The notes under the pieces were generated by a model. It was not told the origin of the DNA. It saw only the letters and a program-made list of their open reading frames with translations, and did not search any database. A program made the position numbers and the translations under genes. 64,000 bases of DNA, from NCBI GenBank assembly GCA_021234155.1, contig JAJEKV010000159.1:126001-190000 (forward strand), written 5' to 3'. The stretch comes from Isoetes taiwanensis. Taxonomy: Eukaryota; Streptophyta; Lycopodiopsida; Isoetales; Isoetaceae. Positions 48,472 through 58,749 of this stretch are shown one piece after another; positions within the stretch are counted from its first letter, which is position 1; each line of letters begins with the position of its first letter.

Positions 48472-48896
48472 TACATGGTCGCCTCCCCATTGGTCGCACG
48501 TTTTTCATGCTGGCATCAAGCTTGGGCCCTATCTGACCCCATATATCCTCTAATGGCTAAATCTCCATACAAAAATTTCAATCACAAATTTTGTGCGCTC
48601 CATCGTAGTAGAGCAACTTGTATAATGATTGATATATATCTTGCTAAGTCAATTAATATCTTGATGCAAAACTTCCAAGTCAATAAATATTGCATCACGA
48701 AGTACCGTATGTCAAACTTTGAATTTAGAATTTGTTGAACCATTAAACCATAGAATGGCGTGAATTATACACAATTTTGACTCTAAATTCTTTGGACCTT
48801 TGCTATATAAATAAGATATTTGATCGTGAATTCCTGATCTTTGATTTTACTCCTTTTTTATGCTCTTGGATTCTCGATCCTTGATGTTCTCTGAGA

Positions 48897-49967
48897 ATGG
48901 TGACCTCAGGAGTATATTGCTGGCTAAATCCATGCCTTGCTATGGTTCGAATGGGTGGCTACGACAACCCTTGCAGAGCTAAATGTGGTGTAATTGTTGG
49001 ACAGGCAAAGTCTGATATAAAATTGAGAAGCAGCATACCAGAAAAAGAACATCCGCTCAGCCCTGTTGTTCGTGAGAAAGTTACTCCTCTGCTCAAACGC
49101 TATTGCAACCACCTGCCATGGGACCTCGTAGCGAGCTGGCCCGAATTAATTTTATCCATTGTTCCCGATGGTGACGTCCAAGGGATCGTTGATATGGTGT
49201 TTTTCGGCCTTTTCCTTGCCCAATTTGATGAAATCTTGGATAATTCCGCTGAATCTAGTAGCTTGTTGATGCATACAGTAACAGAGATACTCGATGGAAA
49301 GATCTTGGGGTCTCTGGATCATGTGCCACTCTTACGCATGTTGCATGATATTTGCATACAGATTAAAAGCCACACTTCAGTCTCTCAGTGGGACAGATTC
49401 GTCCAAGGCTTTAAATCCTACTTGAAGGGATTGAAGGAGCAAGAGAAGCTCAGAATCGTTTTAGATTCTAATCTGCTCACTCAGTCAGAGTATTTCAGAA
49501 TTAGAAGGAAGAGGACGAGAGTCGATTTGGGTCTGACGCTTGTGCCGCCATTGCTGCAGGTGGAGTTGGAAGACGAAATATGGAATCATTCGATGCTTCT
49601 CAAGCTCCATAGCTTGATTTCTGATCACCAGATTTGCGTTAACGATGTTATGTCGTTTCGAAAAGACGAAGATGCACTGATGTGGAATTTGACATCCATT
49701 CTGGTGGCCAGCCTCGGATGCAGCTTGCCGGATGCCATTGCTGCTGCATGTGCTATGGCTGAGGAAACTGAACAAGAGTTTCTAGATCTTCTTCATCGGT
49801 TTAAACACTCCCACTTTGTACAAGGTAAAAGCCATGTGCTCAAATATTTGGACGTCTTGCCCTTCCAAATATCTGGACACCTTACTTGGCTCTCTAGAAA
49901 TCCAAGATATGGTTCCCACCAACTCCTTCAAGATGGCTCTAACACCACCTTGATTCTCAACTATTAA
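48897..49967 (+). CDS. Microbial-terpene-synthase-like (MTPSL) protein, 356 aa
   Basis: Single open exon. It is a one-domain class I terpene cyclase: aspartate-rich motif DEILD at residues 111-115 (preceded by FFGLFLAQF), an Arg-rich stretch RIRRKRTRVD at 201-210 placed about 45 residues before the second metal site (diphosphate sensor), the NSE motif NDVMSFRKDE at 249-258 and the C-terminal RY pair in RNPRYG (334-339). Such enzymes ionise prenyl diphosphates (usually farnesyl or geranyl) with Mg2+. In NDxxSxxxE the last position is Asp257 with Glu258 next to it, a variation. Length fits the family (about 330-400); the gamma/beta domains of typical plant synthases are absent. TATATAA at 48804 fits a TATA box. 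Met16 is an alternative start, and the first 45 residues look non-conserved. MTPSLs are thought to be of bacterial or fungal origin. Confidence 0.9.
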   Translation: MVTSGVYCWLNPCLAMVRMGGYDNPCRAKCGVIVGQAKSDIKLRSSIPEKEHPLSPVVREKVTPLLKRYCNHLPWDLVASWPELILSIVPDGDVQGIVDMVFFGLFLAQFDEILDNSAESSSLLMHTVTEILDGKILGSLDHVPLLRMLHDICIQIKSHTSVSQWDRFVQGFKSYLKGLKEQEKLRIVLDSNLLTQSEYFRIRRKRTRVDLGLTLVPPLLQVELEDEIWNHSMLLKLHSLISDHQICVNDVMSFRKDEDALMWNLTSILVASLGCSLPDAIAAACAMAEETEQEFLDLLHRFKHSHFVQGKSHVLKYLDVLPFQISGHLTWLSRNPRYGSHQLLQDGSNTTLILNY

Positions 49968-50133
49968 TTCCCAATGGTTGACTGTATAAAAGTGGCCACC
50001 ACCAACCATCATATTAGACTAAATCTACGTTCCTATGTTTGTAGGAATATGTAAGTCTTCTATCTCTCTGCCCTTGTATCTTGACATTTGGTCTGATGAT
50101 AATACAATAGTCCTGAAGACATTCTTATGAAAG

Positions 50134-51440
50134 TTTTTTTTTTTTTTGAAGGATAAAAGCCAAAAAGTTTATTAATCAGATAAAAAGTACAAAATTTACA
50201 TGTCTCCTCTAACTGTGTAAGCATAAAAAGATGCCACAAGAGCACGAGCCTAGGGGCACAATGTACTTACTCCAGAATAGGAGACTAATGATAAGAATCA
50301 ATTCGAAGATACTAAATCCAGATGCGTTCCATCATTTCTGATTCAAGGGAGGAACACTCGTAGGCTGCCAATATCTTTTTTCTGGGCCACCGTAATAACA
50401 CCGCGTGTAGATGAATTAATGCCTTGAAAGATGCCCGGGGGGTTCACCTCTATTATGGGTATATATGCCATGTGCGTTCCTTAGGTTGCAAAAAAACCCA
50501 TTGTATACGACAGTTCCATATAAAAAACCCTTTGTATACGACTACATTATTTGTAAAAGAATGCAGCCCATATCATATAATTACCTGCCTAAAACACTTT
50601 GACTTGACAACCCCTTCCATACATATACGATATCTCTATTATTATATATATCTATAATATATATTACCATAGTATCAATACTTATTATGTAAACAACTTG
50701 AAGTATTCAATGCTTCGGCATTCATACATATAGATCTTGATCTAAGACTCCACGACATAATCCCCAACAACCCCAAAAAAAATGACGGATCCTTACAATA
50801 TATGAATCCAACATTGGCGCCACCACACTCCCTTTGGTATCCGTACCGCATTCAAACTATAAAAACCTTATATTTTTCTTAAGTATACGGTACGAGAGAG
50901 GCAATAAAAAAACCCATTTGGTGCACTCACATGTTTCATACCCCATAATCTAGGTGAACCCCCCGGGGAAAGATGTGGTGTCTGCGACACTCCCATATCG
51001 ACCATAGGAGCCAACCGACACTAAGATGGAATGCCCTTTGTTTAGCTGTAGGCCATGCGTTGGGATAGGATGCCAAGAGGATGCATCAGCAGTCCAGTGT
51101 ACTGTTAAACAAACCTTGTAGCCAGGACCACACTGGTTGAACCTCAGGACAATCAAAGAGACAATGCTCAAGAGTCTCAACGTCTAAAAGACAGAGTGGG
51201 CATACTGCAGATATGCGAGGATCATAGCAATGTTGGAAGGCATTAACCCGAGGCACCTGTGGATAACCTGCCACCATGGATAGAGCAACCTATCCCAAAG
51301 CCATCGCCATGTACGACACAAAGTGGGCTGTGGAACCTGTAGGTGCCACCCATCTAGCAACTAGAGGGGCTGTGGAGACCATAGGAAATTGAACCATGTT
51401 CTGAGCACCAGCTACCATTTCAAGAAGAGTTGTAGAATAA
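50134..51440 (-). mobile_element. 5'-truncated LINE
   Basis: On the minus strand it ends with TTAATAAACTTTTTGGC, TTTTATCCTTC and a poly-A (T-run 50134-50147 on plus). 51086-51277 reads RVNAFQHCYDPRIS, CPLCLLDVETLEHCLFDCPE, the zinc-binding region (CxxC...HxxxxC) of plant LINE ORF2. Sequence up to about 51440 continues the same frame set with WLWDRLLYPWW-type text. A 534-bp element (50434-50967) sits inside it. Confidence 0.75.
50434..50967. mobile_element. 534-bp TIR element with 8-bp TSD (hAT-type MITE candidate)
   Basis: Ends are CCCGGGGGGTTCACCT (left) and its exact reverse complement (right), continuing with ATTATGGG. GAAAGATG is duplicated exactly at 50426-50433 and 50968-50975. Eight-bp TSDs indicate the hAT superfamily. 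The interior is AT-rich with TTGTATACGAC twice and no ORF. It inserted into the LINE at 50.1-51.4 kb. Confidence 0.85.
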
Positions 51441-51610
51441 AGCAGAAGGGTTAGAACGAATCAAAAGTAGAGAAAAAGGCTAAAGAAGAAGCATTGCTTC
51501 ATGAAGAGCTGTACACAAAAAGGGACGAAGAAAACCCCGCTCAAATAAAACCCTGAAGCTTCTGCCTCAAACCCTCCATATCTTCTACATGAAGCGAAGC
51601 TGCTAAAGAA

Positions 51611-51850
51611 ATGGGAGAGCCATCGCCCGATTTGCCAGATTTGCACCACCATAGTCATCGCCATCGCAGTAGGAAAAATTTGGGATCTGGAGCTTCTGCC
51701 CGGTCCATGCAGCCATGGTGGCCTCTTTCTAAACTTCAGAAGGGCGAGATTCCACTTCTGGAAGCGGCAGCTCTCTCTCAAATCTCAAGTTCCACCTCCT
51801 TTTTTGAAGAGCGAGTACTCTACGATTCCACCTTCGGCAGAGGCATATGA
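51611..51850 (+). other. Small open frame, 79 aa, unidentified
   Basis: Starts MGEPSPDLPDLHHHSHRHRS and continues RSMQPWWPLSKLQKGEIPLL. His/Ser-rich beginning, then protein-like text. It could be the first exon of a gene whose remainder is displaced by the Mutator-like element starting at 52015. No family is recognised. Confidence 0.3.
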
Positions 51851-52249
51851 AAGAAATTCAAAACATTCAGGATCTTGCTCTAAAGAAAATATACGGCAAG
51901 ATCATGTTGTTGGGGAATCATCTGGCATCTAATCAGAGGGTTTTGCAGTTAATCAGAAGTGTTTTAGGTTTTAGGGGCAACAAAATGCTACAGTGAAATC
52001 ATGCTTGCACGGTCAGGTGAAAATAGCTTTACTCCGGTTTTGGTGATTCCATCGCGGTGACTACTCTCCTGCGGAATCACTAACCCTCTTGCCCCGTTAT
52101 CCGTACCCTCCTGCCCTGTTATCCGTACCTGACAGGCTCCATTTTATACCTTCCGACGGAATAACATCTGCAAAATACCACTGGACGGAATCACCACCTT
52201 TTTATTCTACGCGATGGAATTACATGGAATTGATCCTGCGGGGTGGAAT

Positions 52250-52390
52250 CACCATATACTGTAATATTCTCCTCTGTGGAATCATGGCGTACGATAATAT
52301 TCTCCTCCGTGGAATCACCGCGTAAATACTCTCCTCTGTGGAATCACCGCGATTATATTCTCTCCCGTGGAATCACCGCATACTATTCCT
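52250..52390. repeat. Four tandem units of about 30 bp inside the left TIR edge
   Basis: ATATTCTCCTCYGTGGAATC with ACCGCG recurs four times in a row. The motif itself derives from the TIR phrase CTCTCCYGCGGAATCAC. Expansion on only one side makes the two ends unequal. Confidence 0.8.
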
Positions 52391-52809
52391 CGGGAAAGAA
52401 TCACCTGGAGACCTTTGAATCTGTAATAACTGCAGGCAGGGAGGAAAAATTGGCAGATGGTTCAATCCCAGCAAAAGTTTATGCCCGATTCCACAAAAAA
52501 TGGTTGAGGATGGTTTAAGTGAAGCCTACGTTACTTGAAGATCATGAATGAAAGTAATACTAAACCAATGGTGGAAAAAAACAAGCTCGGCTACTCCATT
52601 TTGTCTGTGCATGTCCATTGTTATGCGGCAAAGAATTTCTGGCAAATGTAAAACAATGTTGAATGAATTGATGAATGCCTAAGATGATTTACAAGGTCTA
52701 GAAGATTAAAGAAAATCTGCTAAGGAACCAGAAAAAGGACCTGTAAAAAGTTGTAAGAAACAGGAAAATGATATGTAGATGATCTAGCTAATCTTCAAAC
52801 AAATGCAAA

Positions 52810-53031
52810 TCAACTCTGTGTTATATCTTGATTTTCTGATGCATTGGAATTGGGATGTGAATGAACGAAATGCAGCAGGGTTATGACGTCAAGCTTATGA
52901 ATGACATGCGAGAGAGCCCACAAAAGGGCCATTCCAGGCTCTCGGATTCTGTCCACAACTATAATTACACGTTTTCCAGAGCACAGATCTCCCTGTTCTT
53001 CCAAAGCCAGAATAAACTGCTCTAAACAAAC
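52810..53031 (-). pseudogene. Universal-stress-protein-like (USP) gene fragment
   Basis: The minus-strand frame reads CLEQFILALEEQGDLCSGKR, VIIVVDRIREPGMALLWALS and HVIHKLDVITLLHFVHSHP. This is the first beta-strand/helix unit of plant USP domains (VxVVVDxSxxSxxALxWALxHV...D.ITLLHV); only the N-terminal quarter of the fold is present. Asp in VVD is kept; the usual later ATP-binding GxxG is not in the window. It ends at a stop near 52812. As it lies between MULE TIRs, capture from a host gene is likely. Confidence 0.65.
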
Positions 53032-53175
53032 TGCCCAAAATTTTTCTGATTAGGGATTTGAACCCCTTGCCAATATCGGCAATGCCCTTTCCATATGAGA
53101 CTTGCCCTTTGAGTCTAATATGAGCAGCTGCCCTGCAAGCATCATGTATCAAAGATCGAATCAATCCAAAAGGAT

Positions 53176-53628
53176 TTGGAGAAATCACCTTTTAAGGATT
53201 CAAAGAAAAATGAAGAAAAGAAGGAAGAAAAGGGCAACAAAGGCGGTTCCAGCGAAGCCAAGAACAAAGAAAAAGGAAACACGTCCAACAAAAATGGTAA
53301 CAGCGGCAATAAACAGGGGAAAGATGGAGCTTCAAAAGAAAAGGATGGCAAGGAAAAGGAAGGAAACAAAGAGAAGGAAAATGGCAAGGAAAAAAAAAGA
53401 CGACAAGGAATAAAGAAAAACGAAGATACGGACAATCTTTTTCTAACAGAAATGGGCAGGTGCGCAATAGCCATGACTCCACTTCGACAGGTTCAGAGAT
53501 GGCTTTATCACCGGATTAAGAAAAAACAAGTAAAAAAGGCGAAAGGGTTCAGAAGGAAAGGACCCAAAAGCGATCAGGCGTCGAAGTCACGGAGCCAAAT
53601 GTTGGGAACAAAGGGAGGTCCGCCATAG
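53176..53628 (+). other. Lys/Glu/Asn-rich open frame inside the MULE
   Basis: 150 codons. Residues 1-85 are low complexity (KNEEKKEEKGNKGG, KEKDGKEKEGNKEKENGKEK), then a more normal segment. The purine-rich base composition explains the amino acids. I cannot say whether it is part of a captured gene or chance. Confidence 0.3.
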
Positions 53629-54240
53629 TTGTCATGGAAATGGAGCCGCTTCTGAATCCACAGTTGGAGTATCGCCATAGCCGAGCTCATCCGAGCTTTT
53701 CCACTGGTTTTTCTCGGCTTTAAGCCGCTTCAGCTTAAGCTTAAGCAATCTGCCATATCAGAACCAAGAATCGGAAAAAAATTCTGCCTGAAAATATCTA
53801 AACCCCAAGCACTGTTTCCAGGCGATTCACCAAGCTCAAGGTCTTTTACCTTTGGGCCAACGCATTTCCTCAACCCCAGTCTGTTCTAACGCTATCTATG
53901 GAAGGAGCAAGCCCTCCTTACTTCCGCCATCGCCGCAGCAGCTGCAAAACCTCCCGAAAAACATGACGTAACAAATTTGAATTTTTACTGGGGATATTCC
54001 ACCGGGCAGAATCAATTATGGATGGTGATTTCGTCGCGTGGAATAAAAGGGCGATGATCCTGTCCGGGCGGATTTAGAGGTTGTGATTCCGCCGGAAGGT
54101 ATTAAACGAAGCTGTCAGGTACGGAAAACGGGACCTCCAGAACAGATCCCATTCTCAGAGGGTCTATGATTCCGCGGGAGAGTATTCAACGTGACGGAAT
54201 CACCAAAACTAGGGTAAAGCTATTTTCACCCTGCATTGTC

Positions 54241-55940
54241 GATATAAAACTAGTTCTCGCTTAACTGCTGCTCATATAATTTTCAAAGTGGAATCTAGCC
54301 CTAATTCATCGCTAGAGCTAGAAAAGAGCAAAAGAAGCAGTGGGCTATTTGAACCGTTCACTTTTAAATTAAATCTCAACCTCTCAACTGAGGCATGATG
54401 CATTAGATACTTACACCAAAATCTTATAATATAAAGATTTAAGAAGAGCAATTTCTTGGCCAAAGATCTTTAGTGTAACCAGAGATATGATGGACAACAA
54501 CAAAATCAATGGTCAAGATCGCGCACAATTTATAGAAAGATAATCCGGAGCCAAAAGGCACAACAAGGGGTCATGATAAATTATGAATACCAAGAAAGGA
54601 GGAATCGAATAAAACTTGAGGCTATTTTCCTACATCTTCAAAAAGCAGAGAACATTATTAATTCAGGCGCCCTTCCAAGCCATCGGTGCGATAATATTAT
54701 CTATAATTGCTACCTATTCAACAAAGCCGATATTCCAAGGCCCTTTCCATTTGTAATTAATCCTGCCATCTAGTGAAGCTAGACTTTCTTGCAATTTAGC
54801 AGACTTGATTTTGCAACCTCTACCTAATTTTTAAAGCCCTTTCGATTTGTAATTGATCTGCAACCTCACAATCTATTTCAACCATTGTCTAAAACTATCA
54901 AACTAATGTCTAATACCTTGTTGTGTTATTCAATTTTAACAGTCATTCTGCCCATTTGTTTGTCATGATAATGTTGCTTGCATCCCAACCTGGACCTTCC
55001 AAAATATCTGAAAGAAATGGCATTTGGAAAAGTGGATAAGAACAAAAAGATAAACAATGCTCTCATCTAGCTTCTTCCAATGCCTTCCCTGTAGCTTCAG
55101 TTGTGCCAATCAAAAGCTCTTCCCTGCAAGACCGCCCATACCATGGCCTTCAGGATCGTTATATTTGGCTTTCAGATCGTTATATTGGAATCGAAAGAAA
55201 CTATTTACCTGTGGATGCCCATCGGCTTGTCTCCAATCCAAGTATAAAAAGAAATGAAGGCTTCTACTTATAAAAGACAAGCACCCACAAGCATATAATA
55301 TCATACAGCTCAAACCCTTTTTATATGGATACCCATCTCACTTACCATAGCTAAATATGTTTCTCTTCAATCAGGCCAAAATTCCTTGCTAACCAAGGAA
55401 CGGACAACGTTTAATCCGCTCAAAATCTAATTAAATTCTTTCATGTCAGAAGTCTGATTTTCAAACCCACATATTCCAAGCGTGCATCAAGCCTCTGGAT
55501 GTCTATGGAAGTTTGCTTGGTAGATTTAATCCTAAGGTCACTTATATAAATCTAGGCTGCTTTGAATTCATCTAATACAAAAGACAGATCAGAAGAAATG
55601 AGGAAAGCAACAAACAAAAAGAATAGATGAACGAGTCTGCAACGATGCGTACCTTATGCAAAGCAGAGCATTTACGCGATTTGATTTTCATGAGAAAGAA
55701 AACTTCTTGCCGCATACTATAAAAACTGGTATAATTGAGATCGGCAGCTTTATGTGCAACGCTAAAAGCAGGGTCTGCCCCACGGATCTGTTTGTTGATG
55801 TTGATTTCGAAACCAACTTTGAATTTCTAAATTCTGAATAAAGGGCTTCGCACAAATGCTCTTGCAATCACACGGACGACTCCTATCTTCTTCCTGGTAG
55901 TCTTTTGATATTTGGTTATTGTGTTTGGTGATGGGGCCTA
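54241..55940. other. No gene recognised
   Basis: AT-rich sequence with only short unsupported frames on both strands, no splice-linked exons and no clear repeats. Confidence 0.5.
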
Positions 55941-55948
55941 GTCCCCAA

Positions 55949-56086
55949 GTTTTAGATGGGTTGTTGCCCTTGCATGTGCCGTCCCATAACCCGTTGGATT
56001 CCCGTGGACGTAAAAATGTATCTTATCTTATCTTATCTTATCTTATCTTATCTTATCTTATCTTATCTTATCTTATCTTATCTTAT
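55949..56086 (+). mobile_element. Retroelement 3' tail with (TCTTA)n
   Basis: GTCCCATAACCCGTTGGATT, CCCGTGGACG and TAAAAATG match the block at 6171 and 57622 with small changes. It is followed by 13 TCTTA units (56021-56086) instead of ATTCT. Upstream GGGGCCTAGTCCCC is a short palindrome that may belong to the 3' UTR. Confidence 0.6.
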
Positions 56087-56193
56087 AATACCTACAATCG
56101 CCTCTTTCAAAATGACAATTTCTTGTTCATCTTTGGGTTCCACTGACGGTGCTCCTCCTGTTTTTATATGAAGATAAAAAAAGATCTAGATTT

Positions 56194-56527
56194 TGATATG
56201 GTCTGTGGAGTATGGGATAAAGCCTAGAAAGGTTGGGGCCCATTGGATAACGATTTCGTTGAAGGATCCGCCCTTTTGGTGTGTTGGTTATCACTAGAGG
56301 TGCTAGTGCATAACATTTGGTATCAAAGCCAAGGTTCAATTCCTCGTGGCAACATTGGTGTGTTCCACATGCTTGAGGGCAAGCATCTTGAGGAGGGGGA
56401 GGAATTGATATGGTCTAAGGGGTATGGGATAAAGCCTGGAAAGGTTAGGGCCCATTGGATAACGATTTCCTTGAAGGATCCATCCTTTTGGTGTGTTGGT
56501 TATCCCTAGAGGTGCTAGTGCGTAACA
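56194..56527 (+). mobile_element. Complete TRIM (miniature LTR retrotransposon), 334 bp
   Basis: LTRs of 122 bp each (56194-56315, 56406-56527) start TGATATGGTCT and end GTAACA/ATAACA; about 10 differences by eye. Two bases after LTR 1 lies TGGTATCAAAGCCAAGG (56318), complementary to the 3' end of initiator Met tRNA, and similarity seems to extend into the T-arm (GGTTCAATTCC). The PPT AGGAGGGGGAGGAA (56391-56404) directly precedes LTR 2. Flanks ATTT (56190-56193 and 56528-56531) form a short TSD. The 90-bp interior has no coding capacity, so it needs proteins from another LTR element. Confidence 0.92.
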
Positions 56528-56531
56528 ATTT

Positions 56532-57621
56532 CAGATCCAGAACTCAATCTTACACTTTATACAGATTCTGACATGGTCTCTAGTGATATAGAATCGAGAA
56601 AAATGTCTCACATGTTACATTTAATGGGCGTACAAATATAACGTGCGAGGAAAATCCAACGCTAATCTAGAATGATTGTGGCTTATATACGCCATGTCAT
56701 CCACAACATGCCATCTCATCAATGTGATGTCATCACTAATGTGACACGAGTGTACATGAAATGCTAACACCCCTCCTGATGACTAGCAGTGCTGAAAGGA
56801 AAAGAGAAAATATGTAAAATGTTTTTCATTTTTGGTGAATTTGATGCCTGATGTTGGTTTGTAAAGCCATCTGCCGCTTGATCCTCTGATGGACAGTAGT
56901 GAAGTGTGAGTGTGCTAGCGATGGGCCCGCAGCGACTCAAAGCCTGCTGGAAAGACAAGCAAGCCTAGTGGTTCTCGCGATGGAATGTGCAGGCACACAG
57001 ATGTGAACCAGTGCATACACCGAAGGAACGCACTGCCTTGAAGCAGTACTTGGATGCTTGCTTCATGGCCAAGCTTTGGGATGGAGAGGCCCTGTCACAT
57101 GTCAAGGTGGCAAATTATCGACAACAGGTTAATCCCATGCTCACGAGGGGCCCACACCACTACTGCGCACCCATCTACCCATGAAAAAGCGGTGGGGTGC
57201 TTCTGTTCAAGCCGCAGGTGCACCACCTCCGCATTGAGACAGGAGATGGATTAGGGGCAGCGTGAGGGCGAGAGTGCGCTGCTGTCAGCGGTGCCGTGAG
57301 AGGATGAAAGTCCGCCCTCGGGCACATGTCCGTCGTAGAGCATATCCGCCCGGTATGCTTTCGGTTAGTTAATGCCCCATCGGGCCTGCATGAGCTCTTG
57401 ACCTCGACCTCTGTAGGCTTGTTGGGATCGTACCTCGGGGAGGTAATGGATCTGTGGACTCGGTTATGCCCCTTGTCCCGACATTAACCTCAACCGTACC
57501 TGTGATTATGTATATAAGCGTGCGGTATGTTGACATCCTTATTGCTACTAAGGTTTTCCCCGAAAACCCTTGGTGAGGGTTTTAATCACAGTAATATCGC
57601 TGTTGCTCTCTCTTTGTACTT
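56532..57621. other. Unassigned, GC-richer than surroundings
   Basis: 57200-57520 is relatively GC-rich and ends in GTATATAAGCGTGCGG, then GTTTTCCCCGAAAACCC, a small hairpin. It may be the body of the retroelement whose tail follows at 57622. No conserved protein is seen. Confidence 0.4.
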
Positions 57622-57683
57622 GGGTCCCATAGGCCAGTTGGTCTCCGTGGACGATAAAATCATATTCTATTCTATTCTATTTT
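57622..57683 (+). mobile_element. Retroelement 3' tail with short (ATTCT)n
   Basis: GGGTCCCATAGGCCAGTTGG, TCTCCGTGGACGATAAAA, then four ATTCT units. Close to the copy at 6171; sequence upstream differs between the two. Confidence 0.6.
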
Positions 57684-57899
57684 CTAGATGTTGTCATATG
57701 GAGCATGTTTTAATAGCCGCATGCTTTAGTTGAGGATGCCACTGTGAATCTTTAGCATGTAAAATGGCTCCCATATGATCACAAAAGAGAGATGTTGGAG
57801 AAATTTTGACTCCTATATCTTCAAATAGATGAACAACCCGTAATATTTCTTAAAGTATTATACAAGGGCTTGAGTTCAGCCTTAGTTGTATTCAGACTG

Positions 57900-58250
57900 T
57901 TAGTGGACTGCTTTTTGGAGTGCCAAGTGATAGGATTTCCCCCAAAGAATATACATCAACAATAGCTTTGCCCTTAACCCAGCGTACTTTTGGTTATTTT
58001 CTTTGGCTTTTTTGAATTTTGCAAGCTCTTTTTTCTTGTCGTGCATCTGCTCCTTCGTAAGATGCTCATTCACCCATATAAATTTTCCTTTCAATCTATA
58101 GCTGTTTCTCAACACCTGAAAACGGCTTTCTTTATTGGAAAATTGCACTAAGATATGTCTGTCCCTCTTCTCAACTCGAAAAGCTTCTGTTATTCCTGTG
58201 TTCAAAATTCCCAATTCATTCTGAAATAGGTGCTCAACGCTTGCTTTCAT
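57900..58250 (-). pseudogene. Retroelement-encoded RRM-like protein fragment
   Basis: 116-codon frame containing EAFRVEKRDRHILVQFSNKE, LRNSYRLKGKFIWVNEHLT and KEQMHDKKKELAKFKKAKEN. A strand-helix unit followed by E-[DH]-L-T-x-E-Q and a basic coiled stretch is typical of the ORF1 RRM/C-terminal region of non-LTR elements. Neither a neighbouring RT nor ends are visible. Assignment rests on pattern only. Confidence 0.45.
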
Positions 58251-58321
58251 ATATAGACTAGTAATGGTGCCAGCCGTTCTTTGGTATAAGTTGAGCCCTT
58301 GTAAATGCTTTGGGATCGCGT

Positions 58322-58690
58322 TGAGAAAAGCCCTATCCCTTTCCCTTTCCCTTTTGCTCTATCACATTTCATTTTTTTTTCTTATTTTCTCTACTTTTTT
58401 CTTTTCTTTTTTTTTTTTTTTTTTCGTCTTTCTCACATGTTTTCTTGTTTTTCCCATCCCTTTCCTTCCCCTTCCCTATTCGATAACCTTTTTCCTTCCT
58501 TTTTGCTCCTTTCTCCACCTTTTCCTCTTCTCTTTTTTCTTCGTCCTTTTCCCTTCCCCTTTCTCTTTTTTTATGCCCTCTTTTCCCCACCCTTTTCCAC
58601 GTCTTCCCTTTTTCTCAACCTTTTTTTCTTTCGCCCTTTTCCATGCCTATTTTCCCTTCTCTTTTCCTCCTTTTCCCACTCTTTTCCTCC
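58322..58690. repeat. About 370-bp polypyrimidine tract (plus strand)
   Basis: Nearly pure C/T with CCTTTCCCTTTTC-like phrases. It is the opposite-strand counterpart of 32222-32640 in composition. Overlapping Phe/Ser/Pro-rich frames are by-products. Confidence 0.85.
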
Positions 58691-58749
58691 AACAAAGTTT
58701 AAAATGAAGCGCCTTATTTCTTTGGAAGCGCTTCAAAGGAATCTTTGAA

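Larger units (their letters stand above)
52015..54231. mobile_element. Mutator-like element (MULE) with long TIRs, carrying gene fragments
   Basis: TIRs of about 240 bp (52015-52255 and 53990-54231) begin RGGTGAAAATAGCTTTAC and share GTTTTGGTGATTCC, ACTCTCCYGCGGAATCA, CCGTACCTGACAG, TACCTTCCGRCGGAATMAC and TTTTATTCYACGCGA. Nine-bp flanks TGCACGGTC (52006) and TGCATTGTC (54232) agree at 7 of 9 positions, fitting a decayed Mutator-type TSD. No MURA transposase. Interior 52400-53980 has a universal-stress-protein-like fragment (minus) and a Lys-rich frame (plus), so it is a Pack-MULE candidate. Confidence 0.85.

Noticed and set aside
56318-56345. Possible tRNA gene (TGGTATCA..., GGTTCAATTCC)
   Set aside because: It is the primer-binding site of the TRIM, complementary to a tRNA; no acceptor or anticodon arms are present.
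58264-58748. Two overlapping 147-codon hydrophobic plus-strand frames
   Set aside because: By-product of the polypyrimidine tract; different frames give the same composition.
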